In this document: positions 53,200-61,102 of the stretch, piece after piece
Numbering within the stretch: the stretch's first letter is position 1
Layout of the letters: the number at the start of each line of letters is the position of its first letter
Assembly: GCF_009834125.1 (NCBI RefSeq)
Contig: NZ_CP047146.1
Location: 7,906,501-7,970,500 of the forward strand
Direction: 5' to 3'
Length of the DNA stretch: 64,000 nt
From: Streptomyces sp. GS7
Lineage (GTDB): Bacteria; Actinomycetota; Actinomycetes; Streptomycetales; Streptomycetaceae
Made by a program: the position numbers and the translations under genes
Notes under the pieces: model-generated
The model's database searches: none
What the model saw: only the letters and a program-made list of their open reading frames with translations
Told to the model about the DNA's origin: nothing

Positions 53200-54084
53200 T
53201 CACGGCGCGGAGTAGCCGTCCCCGCTGGTGGGCCGCAGGTGGATGATGTCGCCGGCGGCCACCGGCCGTTGGACGCCGTCCGCGGTGGCCAGGACGAGGC
53301 GGCCGTCCGCGTCGAGGGCCACGGCCTCGCCCTGGATGGTCTCGTCGCCGGGCAGCTCAGCGCGCACGGAGCGGCCGAGGGTGGCGCAGCCGGCGGCGTA
53401 CGCCTCCTGGACGCGGCTGGCGCCGGGGTCGCCGTTCGCCTCCTGCCATGCGCCGTACCAGTGCTCCAGGGAGCGGAGGACGGCCCGCAGCAGCGGGTCC
53501 CGGTCGGTGTTGCGGGCACCGGCCAGGGCGAGCGAGCCGGCGGTGGGAACGGGGAGTTCCTCGGCGGTGAGCGAGACGTTGAGGCCGATGCCGACGACCA
53601 CGCCGTCGGCGGCCCGTTCGGCGAGGATGCCGCCGATCTTGCGCTCGGTGTCGTCGACCGTGACCAGCAGGTCGTTGGGCCACTTGAGGACGGTGTCGAC
53701 ACCGGCGGAGCGGGCGACCGCCGAGGCGGTGGCCACGCCGGTCAGCAGCGGCAGCCAGCCCCAGCGGTCCTGCGGGACGCGGGGTGTGAGGTAGACGGAG
53801 AAGAAGAGGCCGGAGCGGGGCGGCGCCGACCAGCGGCGGTCGAGGCGGCCGCGGCCGGCGGACTGCTCCTCGGCGATCAGGACGGCGCCCTCGGTGAGGC
53901 TGCCGGCCCGCGCCGCCAGGTCGGTGTTGGTCGAGCCCGTCACGGGGACGACGTCCAGTGAGGACCAGAGCGAGCCGGGGCGCAGGAGGGCCCGGCGCAG
54001 CGCGGCGGCGTTCAGCGGCGGGCGGTCCAGATCGCTCCAGCGGCCGGCGTCTTTGTCCCGGTTTTCCGGTGGTTGAGGCGTCAT
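53200..54084 (-). CDS. birA: Biotin--[acetyl-CoA carboxylase] ligase
   Basis: 294-aa biotin protein ligase that loads biotin onto the BCCP part of acyl-CoA carboxylases. The BirA catalytic motif SAGRGRLDRRW is present, with VTGSTNTDLAARA and VLKWPNDLLV for biotin and ATP binding; KIGGILAE follows. No N-terminal DNA-binding domain, so it is not a repressor. TAGGCT lies 6 nt before the ATG (leaderless). Divergent from pccB, whose enzyme complex needs its product. Confidence 0.95.
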   Translation of the reverse strand: MTPQPPENRDKDAGRWSDLDRPPLNAAALRRALLRPGSLWSSLDVVPVTGSTNTDLAARAGSLTEGAVLIAEEQSAGRGRLDRRWSAPPRSGLFFSVYLTPRVPQDRWGWLPLLTGVATASAVARSAGVDTVLKWPNDLLVTVDDTERKIGGILAERAADGVVVGIGLNVSLTAEELPVPTAGSLALAGARNTDRDPLLRAVLRSLEHWYGAWQEANGDPGASRVQEAYAAGCATLGRSVRAELPGDETIQGEAVALDADGRLVLATADGVQRPVAAGDIIHLRPTSGDGYSAP

Positions 54085-54090
54085 GGGGCC

Positions 54091-54096
54091 AGCCTA
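54091..54096 (-). promoter_or_regulatory. -10 box (TAGGCT) of leaderless birA
   Basis: Minus strand TAGGCT, 6 nt, ATG at 54084. Confidence 0.6.
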
Positions 54097-54215
54097 GGTG
54101 TGGTCAACGACGCAGTGCCGCAGAGCAGTCCCGCCGATACGCTACGAGTCGGTAGCCACACCCGTACCACCCTCCGTACGAGTGCCAGTCCAGGACGAGC
54201 AGGAGCCGCATCCCG

Positions 54216-55805
54216 ATGTCCGAGCCGGAAGCAAACATCCACACCACCGCGGGCAAATTGGCGGATCTGCAGCGGCGGGTCGACGAAGCCACGAACGCCG
54301 GTTCCGCCCGCGCGGTCGAAAAGCAGCACGCCAAGGGGAAGTTGACGGCGCGTGAGCGCATCGAGCTGCTCCTGGACGAGGGCTCGTTCGTCGAGCTCGA
54401 CGAGTTCGCCCGGCACCGGTCGACGAATTTCGGCATCGAGAAGAACCGCCCGTACGGGGACGGGGTCGTCACGGGGTACGGAACCGTCGACGGCCGGCCG
54501 GTGTGCGTGTACTCGCAGGACTTCACGATCTTCGGCGGTTCGCTGGGCGAGGTCTACGGCGAGAAGATCGTCAAGGTGATGGACTTCGCGCTGAAGAACG
54601 GCTGCCCGGTCATCGGGATCAACGACGGCGGCGGGGCCCGCATCCAGGAGGGCGTGGTCGCCCTCGGCCTGTTCGCGGAGATCTTCCGGCGCAACGTGCA
54701 CGCGTCGGGCGTGGTGCCGCAGATCTCGCTGATCGTGGGCCCGTGCGCGGGCGGCGCGGTGTACTCGCCGGCCATCACGGACTTCACGGTGATGGTCGAC
54801 CAGACGTCGCACATGTTCATCACGGGACCGGACGTCATCAAGACCGTGACGGGCGAGGACGTCGGCTTCGAGGAGCTGGGCGGCGCCCGGACGCACAACA
54901 CCACGTCGGGCGTGGCGCACCACATGGCGGGCGACGAGAAGGACGCCATCGAGTACGTCAAGGGGCTGCTGTCGTACCTGCCGTCCAACAACCTCTCCGA
55001 GCCGCCGGCATTCCCGGAGGAGGCGGACCTGGCGGTGACGGACGCGGACCGCGAGCTGGACGTGCTGATCCCGGACTCGGCCAACCAGCCGTACGACATG
55101 CACACCGCGATCGAGCACATCCTGGACGACAACGAATTCCTGGAGACCCAGGCGCTGTTCGCGCCGAACATCATCACCGGGTTCGGGCGCGTCGAGGGCC
55201 ACTCGGTGGGCATCGTGGCCAACCAGCCGATGCAGTTCGCCGGCTGCCTGGACATCAACGCGAGCGAGAAGGCCGCGCGGTTCGTGCGCACCTGCGACGC
55301 GTTCAACGTCCCGGTGCTGACGTTCGTCGACGTGCCGGGCTTCCTGCCGGGCACGGACCAGGAGTACGACGGGATCATCCGGCGCGGCGCCAAGCTGATC
55401 TACGCGTACGCGGAGGCGACGGTCCCGCTGATCACCGTCATCACCCGCAAGGCGTTCGGCGGCGCGTACGACGTCATGGGGTCCAAGCACCTGGGCGCGG
55501 ACCTGAACCTGGCCTGGCCGACGGCGCAGATCGCGGTCATGGGCGCCCAGGGCGCGGTCAACATCCTGCACCGCCGCACGCTCGCCGCGATCGAGGACCC
55601 GGAGCAGCAGGAGTCCCGCCGCCAGGAGCTGATCCAGGAGTACGAGGACACCCTGCTGAACCCCTACGTCGCGGCCGAGCGGGGCTATGTCGACGCGGTG
55701 ATCATGCCGTCCGAGACGCGCCGGCACATCGTCCGCGGGCTGCGCACGCTGCGCAACAAGCGCGAGGCGCTGCCGCCGAAGAAGCACGGCAACATCCCGC
55801 TGTAG
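54216..55805 (+). CDS. pccB: Propionyl-CoA carboxylase beta subunit
   Basis: 529-aa carboxyltransferase subunit. Both crotonase-like halves are complete: [38 protein letters not shown], and [20 protein letters not shown] with [20 protein letters not shown]. Asp419 corresponds to Asp422 of S. coelicolor PccB, the residue known to favour propionyl-CoA. It makes methylmalonyl-CoA for polyketides and odd-chain metabolism. AGGAG precedes the ATG. The epsilon subunit follows 35 bp after. The biotin-carrying alpha subunit is not in this window. Confidence 0.95.
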   Translation: MSEPEANIHTTAGKLADLQRRVDEATNAGSARAVEKQHAKGKLTARERIELLLDEGSFVELDEFARHRSTNFGIEKNRPYGDGVVTGYGTVDGRPVCVYSQDFTIFGGSLGEVYGEKIVKVMDFALKNGCPVIGINDGGGARIQEGVVALGLFAEIFRRNVHASGVVPQISLIVGPCAGGAVYSPAITDFTVMVDQTSHMFITGPDVIKTVTGEDVGFEELGGARTHNTTSGVAHHMAGDEKDAIEYVKGLLSYLPSNNLSEPPAFPEEADLAVTDADRELDVLIPDSANQPYDMHTAIEHILDDNEFLETQALFAPNIITGFGRVEGHSVGIVANQPMQFAGCLDINASEKAARFVRTCDAFNVPVLTFVDVPGFLPGTDQEYDGIIRRGAKLIYAYAEATVPLITVITRKAFGGAYDVMGSKHLGADLNLAWPTAQIAVMGAQGAVNILHRRTLAAIEDPEQQESRRQELIQEYEDTLLNPYVAAERGYVDAVIMPSETRRHIVRGLRTLRNKREALPPKKHGNIPL

Positions 55806-55840
55806 TCCGGCTGTAGTCCGCCGTAGGAGGTCGGTTGACG

Positions 55841-56053
55841 ATGATCAAGGTCGTACGGGGCAATCCCACACCCGAGGAGCTGGCCGCCGCACTGGCGGTG
55901 GTTCAGGCCCGCGCGGCCGCCGCCGCGGCAGTCGCGCCGGGCAGGCCGGAGCGGCGTTCGGAGTGGGCGGATCCGGCGGCGACGGTCCCGGCGCGCTCGC
56001 GGCTGCCGCACCCGGGGCCGGGGGCCTGGCGGACCAGTTTCTGGCCACGCTGA
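55841..56053 (+). CDS. pccE: Acyl-CoA carboxylase epsilon subunit
   Basis: 70-aa small subunit (IKVVRGNPTPEELAAALAVV is the diagnostic opening; the C-terminal WRTSFWPR is conserved). It raises activity and stabilises the alpha/beta complex in actinobacteria. ATG at 55841 with AGGAGG 10 nt upstream; a TTG 6 bp earlier is too close to it. Operon with pccB. Confidence 0.92.
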   Translation: MIKVVRGNPTPEELAAALAVVQARAAAAAAVAPGRPERRSEWADPAATVPARSRLPHPGPGAWRTSFWPR

Positions 56054-56103
56054 CATTGGCGGGATCCGGTCGGTGCATCGTGCACTGACTAGTCCTTCGC
56101 GGT

Positions 56104-56135
56104 GCGGCGCCTGAGTACGCGTACTCAGGCGCCGC
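56104..56135. terminator. Long perfect palindrome after pccE
   Basis: 32-bp perfect palindrome with no spacer; half-arm GCGGCGCCTGAGTACG. It lies 50 bp beyond pccE and ends 4 bp before the GTG of the next small gene. Terminator-like, but a regulator site is possible. Confidence 0.7.
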
Positions 56136-56139
56136 CGCC

Positions 56140-56292
56140 GTGTCGGACGCGAAGATCGAAGTCATGCTGTGGTCCGATCCGCCCGATGAACCCTCCGAGG
56201 AGCTGCGCGAAGCGCAGGCGAAGCTCCGTCGGCTGGGCTTCGTGCTGGCCACGGCGGTCATGGTGGGGACGCTGGTGCTCCTGGTGAGGTGA
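56140..56292 (+). CDS. Small tail-anchored membrane protein
   Basis: 50-aa protein: acidic N-terminus (EVMLWSDPPDEPSEELREAQ), helical middle and a C-terminal membrane helix (FVLATAVMVGTLVLLV) ending in Arg. The GTG at 56140 follows directly on the palindrome, with no ribosome site. Codon bias fits a real gene. Unknown function. Confidence 0.6.
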   Translation: MSDAKIEVMLWSDPPDEPSEELREAQAKLRRLGFVLATAVMVGTLVLLVR

Positions 56293-56444
56293 CCGCCGCA
56301 CGCCCGCCGCCCCCGGATCCGACAGCGCCCCATTTCTCCCTTCTGCAACCGCAGCCGCCGAATTCGCATCTTTCTCTCCTGATAGCGCAATTCGGGCGTG
56401 CGGCCGCGCGGCGACCGGCCGGCCGCCGGCTAGTGGGGAGATCG

Positions 56445-57929
56445 ATGAACAGGCCGCTCAGACACATAGCCGTCTTCTCCGGGGTGCTGGTGCTCGCCCT
56501 GCTGGTCCGGGTGACCTGGGTCCAGTTCGTCCAGGCCGACAAGCTGGCGAACGACGACAACAACCGGCGGGTCAAGATCGAGGCGTACTCGTATCCGCTC
56601 GGCAACATCATCGTGGGCGGCCAGCCGATCACAGGGTCCGCGGAGACCAGCGGCGACTTCAAGTACAAGCGCACCTACACCGACGGCGCGATGTACGCCC
56701 CGGTCACCGGGTACGCCAGGCAGGCGGCGGGCGAGACCATGCTGGAGGGCGTCTACAAGAAGGTGCTCAACGGCAAGGACGACCGGCTCTTCTTCAACCG
56801 GGCGCGGGGGATGCTGACCGGCGAGAAGCCGCGCGGCGGCGATGTCCTCACCACCATCGACGCGAAGGCGCAGCAGGCGGCGTACAAGGGGCTGACCGAT
56901 CTGAAGGCCACCGGTGCGGTGGTCGCCCTCGACCCGCGCACCGGCAGGATCCTGGCGATGGCCAGCACGCCGTCGTACGACCCGTCGGCCTTCGCCGGGC
57001 AGACCACCGCGGAGGGCAAGAAGTTCGAGGCGCTCGACGACGACGCGGGCAAGCCGATGAACAACCGCGCGCTGCGCGAGATCTACCCGCCCGGCTCGAC
57101 CTTCAAGATCCTCACCGCCGCCGCGGCCCTGGAGCACGGCACGGTCACCGACATCAACGCCTCCTCCGGCGCCCCCGCCCCCTACACCCTCCCGCAGACC
57201 CGCACCCAGGTCGGGAACGACGTCGCGGGGGCGCCCTGCGACAAGGCGTCGATGAAGACCGGTATGCAGTGGTCCTGCAACAACGTCTTCCTGGACGCCG
57301 CGCACAAGCTCGGGACGGACAAGATGCGCGAGACGGCGGAGAAGTTCGGCTTCAACGCGGAGCAGTTCGTCCCCGTCCGTTCCGCGAAGAGCGGTTACCC
57401 CGCCAAGCTCGACCAGCCGAAGACCGCGCTGACCGGTATGGGCCAGGGCGACCTCACCAGCACCCCGCTCCAGATGGCGATGGTCGCCGCCGGAATCGCC
57501 AACAACGGCAAGGTGATGAAGCCGTTCATGGTCGAGGAGCTGCGCGGCCCGGATCTGTCCACGATCGAGAAGTTCGACCCGGCGCCGCTGAATCCGAAGT
57601 CCCCGCAGGCGGTTTCCGAGGGCACCGCGAAGAAGGTGCAGGAAATGATGGAGTACACCGTCTCGGACGGCACCGCCTCGAAGGCGAAGATCGACGGCGT
57701 GACGGTCGGCGGCAAGACCGGCACCGCGCAGCACGGCGTGAACGTCAACGACGAGCGCCCGTACGCCTGGTTCGTCTCGTACGCCAAGCAGGCCGACGGC
57801 ACCTCCCCGGTGGCGGTCGCCGTCTTCGTCGACCCGAAGAACATGGACATCCCGCGCGAGGAGATCGCCGGCGGAAAGCTGGGCGGCCCGATCGCGAAGT
57901 CGGTGATGGAGGCGGTGCTGAAGAAGTGA
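56445..57929 (+). CDS. Class B penicillin-binding protein (PbpA-like)
   Basis: 494-aa D,D-transpeptidase for peptidoglycan cross-linking. One N-terminal membrane helix (HIAVFSGVLVLALLVRVTWV), a dimerisation domain, then the catalytic domain: SxxK is STFK (218-221, nucleophile Ser218), SxN is SCN (277-279), KTG is GGKTGTAQHG. GGGGAG precedes the ATG at 56445. It resembles PbpA, whose usual partner is a RodA-type transferase in the same operon; none is here, so this may be a second, stand-alone copy. Confidence 0.93.
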   Translation: MNRPLRHIAVFSGVLVLALLVRVTWVQFVQADKLANDDNNRRVKIEAYSYPLGNIIVGGQPITGSAETSGDFKYKRTYTDGAMYAPVTGYARQAAGETMLEGVYKKVLNGKDDRLFFNRARGMLTGEKPRGGDVLTTIDAKAQQAAYKGLTDLKATGAVVALDPRTGRILAMASTPSYDPSAFAGQTTAEGKKFEALDDDAGKPMNNRALREIYPPGSTFKILTAAAALEHGTVTDINASSGAPAPYTLPQTRTQVGNDVAGAPCDKASMKTGMQWSCNNVFLDAAHKLGTDKMRETAEKFGFNAEQFVPVRSAKSGYPAKLDQPKTALTGMGQGDLTSTPLQMAMVAAGIANNGKVMKPFMVEELRGPDLSTIEKFDPAPLNPKSPQAVSEGTAKKVQEMMEYTVSDGTASKAKIDGVTVGGKTGTAQHGVNVNDERPYAWFVSYAKQADGTSPVAVAVFVDPKNMDIPREEIAGGKLGGPIAKSVMEAVLKK

Positions 57930-58196
57930 CCGCCGGCCGGGACGGCGGTGCGGAGTAAGGCTCCGTACGCGACATGTGGCGGAGCGGGAGGATCGCGGGA
58001 CGGATAGGGGCCGGAAGAGGCCGGAGGGGACGGGAGAGGACCGGAAGGATCCGAAAACGGCGGCACCGGCCGGAAAGGCGCCGGGCCGCCCTTTCCCCTT
58101 TCCGGCCCCCTCCGAGACCCTTTCCGCCCCTCTCCGGTCCCTGTGCGTTCGCTGTGGTTTTGCGGGCGCTCATCGACAATTCGCGGCCGCCGCCTC

Positions 58197-58202
58197 TACA
58201 TT
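58197..58202 (+). promoter_or_regulatory. -10 box (TACATT) of leaderless phosphatase gene
   Basis: TACATT, 6 nt, ATG at 58209. Confidence 0.55.
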
Positions 58203-58208
58203 CGCCTA

Positions 58209-59150
58209 ATGGTCAGCATTAATAAGCCTCCGAGGCGCACCGCGACCCGGCTGACAGCGGCGGCGGCCGGTATCGCGCTGCTCGCCACCGGCGCGGTCGC
58301 CTGCCGCTCCCGCCCCGCCCACCACACCCCGACCGCGGCGGCCGGCGGCCCCGCCCCCGCCCCCCGCTCCATGGGCCTGCGCGACGCCCCCAACGCCCGC
58401 GACCTGGGCGGCTACCGGACCACCGACGGACACGAGATACGCAGCGGCGTCGTCTACCGCGCCGACGCCCTCAACGCCCTCACCCCCGCCGAACAGCAGA
58501 CGCTCACCGCGGACCACATCACCCAGGACCTCGACTTCCGCTCCCCCGTCGAGGTCGCCACCGCCCAGGACAGGATCCCCGCCGGCGTCCGGCGCACCGC
58601 GCTCCCCGTCTACAACCCCGACAGCGACATGGCCAGGACCATGGGCGAGGTCGTCAAGGGCGGCCCCGCGGCCCAGCAGAAGCTGCTCGGCGACGGCCGG
58701 GGCGGGCAGCTGATGACCTCGTACTACGCCTGGCTGGTCAGCGATCCGGGCGCGAGCAGGGAGTTCGGCGCGGCGGTGCGGGACATCGCCGACGGCTCCG
58801 GGCCGGTCCTCTACCACTGCACCCAGGGCAAGGACCGCACCGGCTGGATGAGCGCCCTCCTGCTGACCGCCGCGGGCGTCCCGCGCGCCACCGTGGACCA
58901 GGACTACCTGGCCTCCAACCACTACCTCCAGGCCGCCAACGACCACGAGCTGGCGCAGCTCCAGGCCGCCGGCAAGGTCAAGGACCCTCAGCTGCTGGAA
59001 CCGGTGCTCGGCGTCCGCGCCGGCTATCTCGACGCCGCGTTCAACGAGGTCACGGCCAAGTACGGGACCTTCGACAGCTATCTGAGAAAGGGACTCGGCC
59101 TGGACCGGGCCACCGAGCAGAAGCTCCGCCGGCGTCTCGTCACCGCCTAG
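58209..59150 (+). CDS. Secreted tyrosine phosphatase lipoprotein
   Basis: 313-aa phosphatase. Signal sequence TAAAAGIALLATGAVAC with Cys32 as likely lipid site. The fold is the atypical IphP/DSP type: NARDLGGYRT near 62-72, DLDFRSPVEV and the P-loop HCTQGKDRTG (203-212) with Cys204 and Arg210. It would act on phosphoprotein or phospholipid outside the membrane. The message seems leaderless. It lies between the penicillin-binding protein and VanZ. Confidence 0.9.
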   Translation: MVSINKPPRRTATRLTAAAAGIALLATGAVACRSRPAHHTPTAAAGGPAPAPRSMGLRDAPNARDLGGYRTTDGHEIRSGVVYRADALNALTPAEQQTLTADHITQDLDFRSPVEVATAQDRIPAGVRRTALPVYNPDSDMARTMGEVVKGGPAAQQKLLGDGRGGQLMTSYYAWLVSDPGASREFGAAVRDIADGSGPVLYHCTQGKDRTGWMSALLLTAAGVPRATVDQDYLASNHYLQAANDHELAQLQAAGKVKDPQLLEPVLGVRAGYLDAAFNEVTAKYGTFDSYLRKGLGLDRATEQKLRRRLVTA

Positions 59151-59164
59151 CGGGGCCCGAGCCG

Positions 59165-59674
59165 ATGTCCCCCCGCGCCCACACCCTCGTCATGGCCGGG
59201 CTGTGCGTCCTGGTCGTCCCCCTGGCCCTGCTGTCCTGGCGCCCGCTCGCCCGCCGCCGGGGCTGGACCCCCGTCCCCACGCTCCTGCTGCTGCTCACCG
59301 GCGGCCTGTGCGTCGCCATCACCCTCCCCGACCAGATCGCGCCCGGCGTGCTGCGGCGGCTGCACGAGTGCGTCGTCGAGGACGGCGCCGGCGTCCGCAC
59401 CCTGGGCGCCGGCCCCGGCCACCAGCTCGTCAACGTCCTGCTCTGGATCCCGCCCGCGCTCTGCGGCGTCCTGGCGACCCGGCGTGCGCTGGCCGTCCCG
59501 CCCCTGGTCTCCGCCACCTGGGCGGGCGTCGAACTGCTCCAAGCCCTCGACCCCGTACGGGACTGCCGGCCCGCCGACTGGGCCCACAACACCCTGGGCG
59601 CCGCGATCGGCGCGCTCCTCGCCTGGCTCGCGCTGCGGATCGCCCGGCTCCGCAGGGGCGCCGCGACCCCCTGA
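59165..59674 (+). CDS. VanZ-family membrane protein
   Basis: 169-aa protein with about four to five membrane helices ([65 protein letters not shown]). The conserved VanZ signature is [14 protein letters not shown]. It starts 15 bp after the phosphatase stop and is probably co-transcribed. Some VanZ proteins affect glycopeptide tolerance, most are uncharacterised. Confidence 0.8.
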   Translation: MSPRAHTLVMAGLCVLVVPLALLSWRPLARRRGWTPVPTLLLLLTGGLCVAITLPDQIAPGVLRRLHECVVEDGAGVRTLGAGPGHQLVNVLLWIPPALCGVLATRRALAVPPLVSATWAGVELLQALDPVRDCRPADWAHNTLGAAIGALLAWLALRIARLRRGAATP

Positions 59675-59722
59675 CCGACCGCGGGACACCCCCGGCCGCA
59701 CCGGCGCCCGCCGCCCGCTCCG

Positions 59723-59728
59723 TACGAT
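59723..59728 (+). promoter_or_regulatory. -10 box (TACGAT) of leaderless maf
   Basis: TACGAT, 7 nt, ATG at 59736. Confidence 0.55.
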
Positions 59729-59735
59729 GGCGGGC

Positions 59736-60347
59736 ATGACCGAAGCGCCCCGCCCCCGCCGCCTTGTCCTCGCCTCCCAGTCCCCCGCCCGTCTGGGCCT
59801 GCTCCGGCAGGCCGGACTGGCACCCGAGGTCGTCATAAGCGGCGTCGACGAGGACGCGGTCAGCGCCCCGACGCCCGGCGAACTGGCCCGCGTCCTGGCC
59901 GAGGCCAAGGCCGCCGCGGTCGCCGCCCGGCCGGAGGCCGCGGGCGCGCTGGTCGTCGGCTGCGACTCGGTCCTGGAGCTGGACGGCCGGGCGCTCGGCA
60001 AGCCCGCGGACGCCGAGGACGCCACCGCCCGCTGGAAGTCCATGCGCGGCCGTTCCGGCATCCTGCAGACCGGCCACTGCGTGATCGACACCGCCGCCGA
60101 CCGCCGGGTCTCTGCCACCGCGTCCACCACGGTCCACTTCGGCGAGCCCAGCGACGCCGAGATCGCCGCCTACGTGGCCAGCGGCGAACCCCTCTTCGTG
60201 GCCGGCGCGTTCACCCTCGACGGCCGCTCGGCCCCCTTCATCGACGGCATCGACGGCGACCCCGGCAACGTCATCGGCCTCTCCCTGCCGCTGCTCCGCC
60301 AGCTGCTGGCCGACCTGGACATCGCGATCACGGATCTGTGGGCCTGA
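59736..60347 (+). CDS. maf: Maf-like nucleotide pyrophosphatase
   Basis: 203-aa house-cleaning enzyme that hydrolyses dTTP, UTP or modified nucleotides. Motifs: [19 protein letters not shown] at the N-terminus, [20 protein letters not shown] in the middle, and [20 protein letters not shown] near the C-terminus. Length is normal. The message is likely leaderless. It is near pccB as in other Streptomyces, as I recall. Confidence 0.93.
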   Translation: MTEAPRPRRLVLASQSPARLGLLRQAGLAPEVVISGVDEDAVSAPTPGELARVLAEAKAAAVAARPEAAGALVVGCDSVLELDGRALGKPADAEDATARWKSMRGRSGILQTGHCVIDTAADRRVSATASTTVHFGEPSDAEIAAYVASGEPLFVAGAFTLDGRSAPFIDGIDGDPGNVIGLSLPLLRQLLADLDIAITDLWA

Positions 60348-60389
60348 GCGGGGTACCGGGAGCGCGTCGGCACCCAAGGTGACGGCCGA

Positions 60390-60776
60390 TCAGCGGTTGA
60401 GGTCGAAGACGGGCACCCCGCGCCCTTCGTACGCCTTCGGCTCGACCGTGGCGACCAGCGCGTCCGCACCCCACTCGGGAAGGTTCCGGGCGGCATGGAT
60501 GGCAGCACCGATGCCCAGCGGCACTCCGTCGCGGTGGAGTTGAGCCACCGACAGCATCGCCGGGTAGTCCAGGTCGAGGGTGTGGACGACCTCCAGCTGC
60601 CCGACGTGCTCGGCGATCCCCAGATGCTTCCGGTCGGCCTCCAGAACGGAGAGCACCGGCACCCATAAGCGGGTGTCCGCCTCCGCGTGGGCCCGGTGGA
60701 TCAGCGCGGACACCTGCCTGTTCCCCGCGAGCGCCGCGAGAGCCGGCGTGTCGAGAACGAGATGGTGCAGGATCAC
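60390..60776 (-). CDS. PIN-domain toxin (VapC-like)
   Basis: 128-aa putative ribonuclease. PIN signatures: HHLVLDTPALAALAGN with the first Asp, SVLEADRKHLG with Glu, and the late GADALVATVE with Asp. The GTG start overlaps the antitoxin stop (GTGA). VapC toxins cut tRNA or rRNA. Convergent with maf; 42 bp between stops. Confidence 0.82.
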   Translation of the reverse strand: MILHHLVLDTPALAALAGNRQVSALIHRAHAEADTRLWVPVLSVLEADRKHLGIAEHVGQLEVVHTLDLDYPAMLSVAQLHRDGVPLGIGAAIHAARNLPEWGADALVATVEPKAYEGRGVPVFDLNR

Positions 60777-61036
60777 GCGGCGGCGCCCTGCTGCTGCGCA
60801 AACGCCGCGCGAAGCCGCGCGCCCATCGCCGCACTCTCCTCGTCGCTCACCTCGACACCGAAGTGCTCGGCCAGATACGCACGCGTCCGCTCCGCCCGCT
60901 CCCGGCGTTCCTCCTCCGTCAGCGTCTCCTCCGCGAACTCCTGCACCAACGAACGGATCGACGTTCCCCGGGACTCCGCGATCACCGCCAGACGGTCACG
61001 CACCTCGGCCGACACCCGAATCATCGCATCACTCAT
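60773..61036 (-). CDS. Ribbon-helix-helix antitoxin (VapB-like)
   Basis: 87-aa protein. The N-terminal ribbon-helix-helix (MIRVSAEVRDRLAVIAESRG, TSIRSLVQEFAEETL) binds DNA; the C-terminal tail would clasp the toxin. ATG at 61036 directly after a TATACT box in the repeated GTATAC operator, so it is leaderless and self-regulated. Confidence 0.83.
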   Translation of the reverse strand: MSDAMIRVSAEVRDRLAVIAESRGTSIRSLVQEFAEETLTEEERRERAERTRAYLAEHFGVEVSDEESAAMGARLRAAFAQQQGAAA

Positions 61037-61042
61037 GGCCGG

Positions 61043-61061
61043 AGTATACGTCCATGTATAC
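61043..61061 (-). promoter_or_regulatory. VapB operator and -10 box
   Basis: GTATAC at 61044-61049 and 61056-61061. On the minus strand TATACT (61043-61048) is a near-consensus -10, 6 nt before the ATG. Antitoxin binding here would block transcription. Confidence 0.65.
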
Positions 61062-61102
61062 AGCGGGTGCGGAAAGTCGAGGACACTCGTACCGCGCCGC
61101 TC

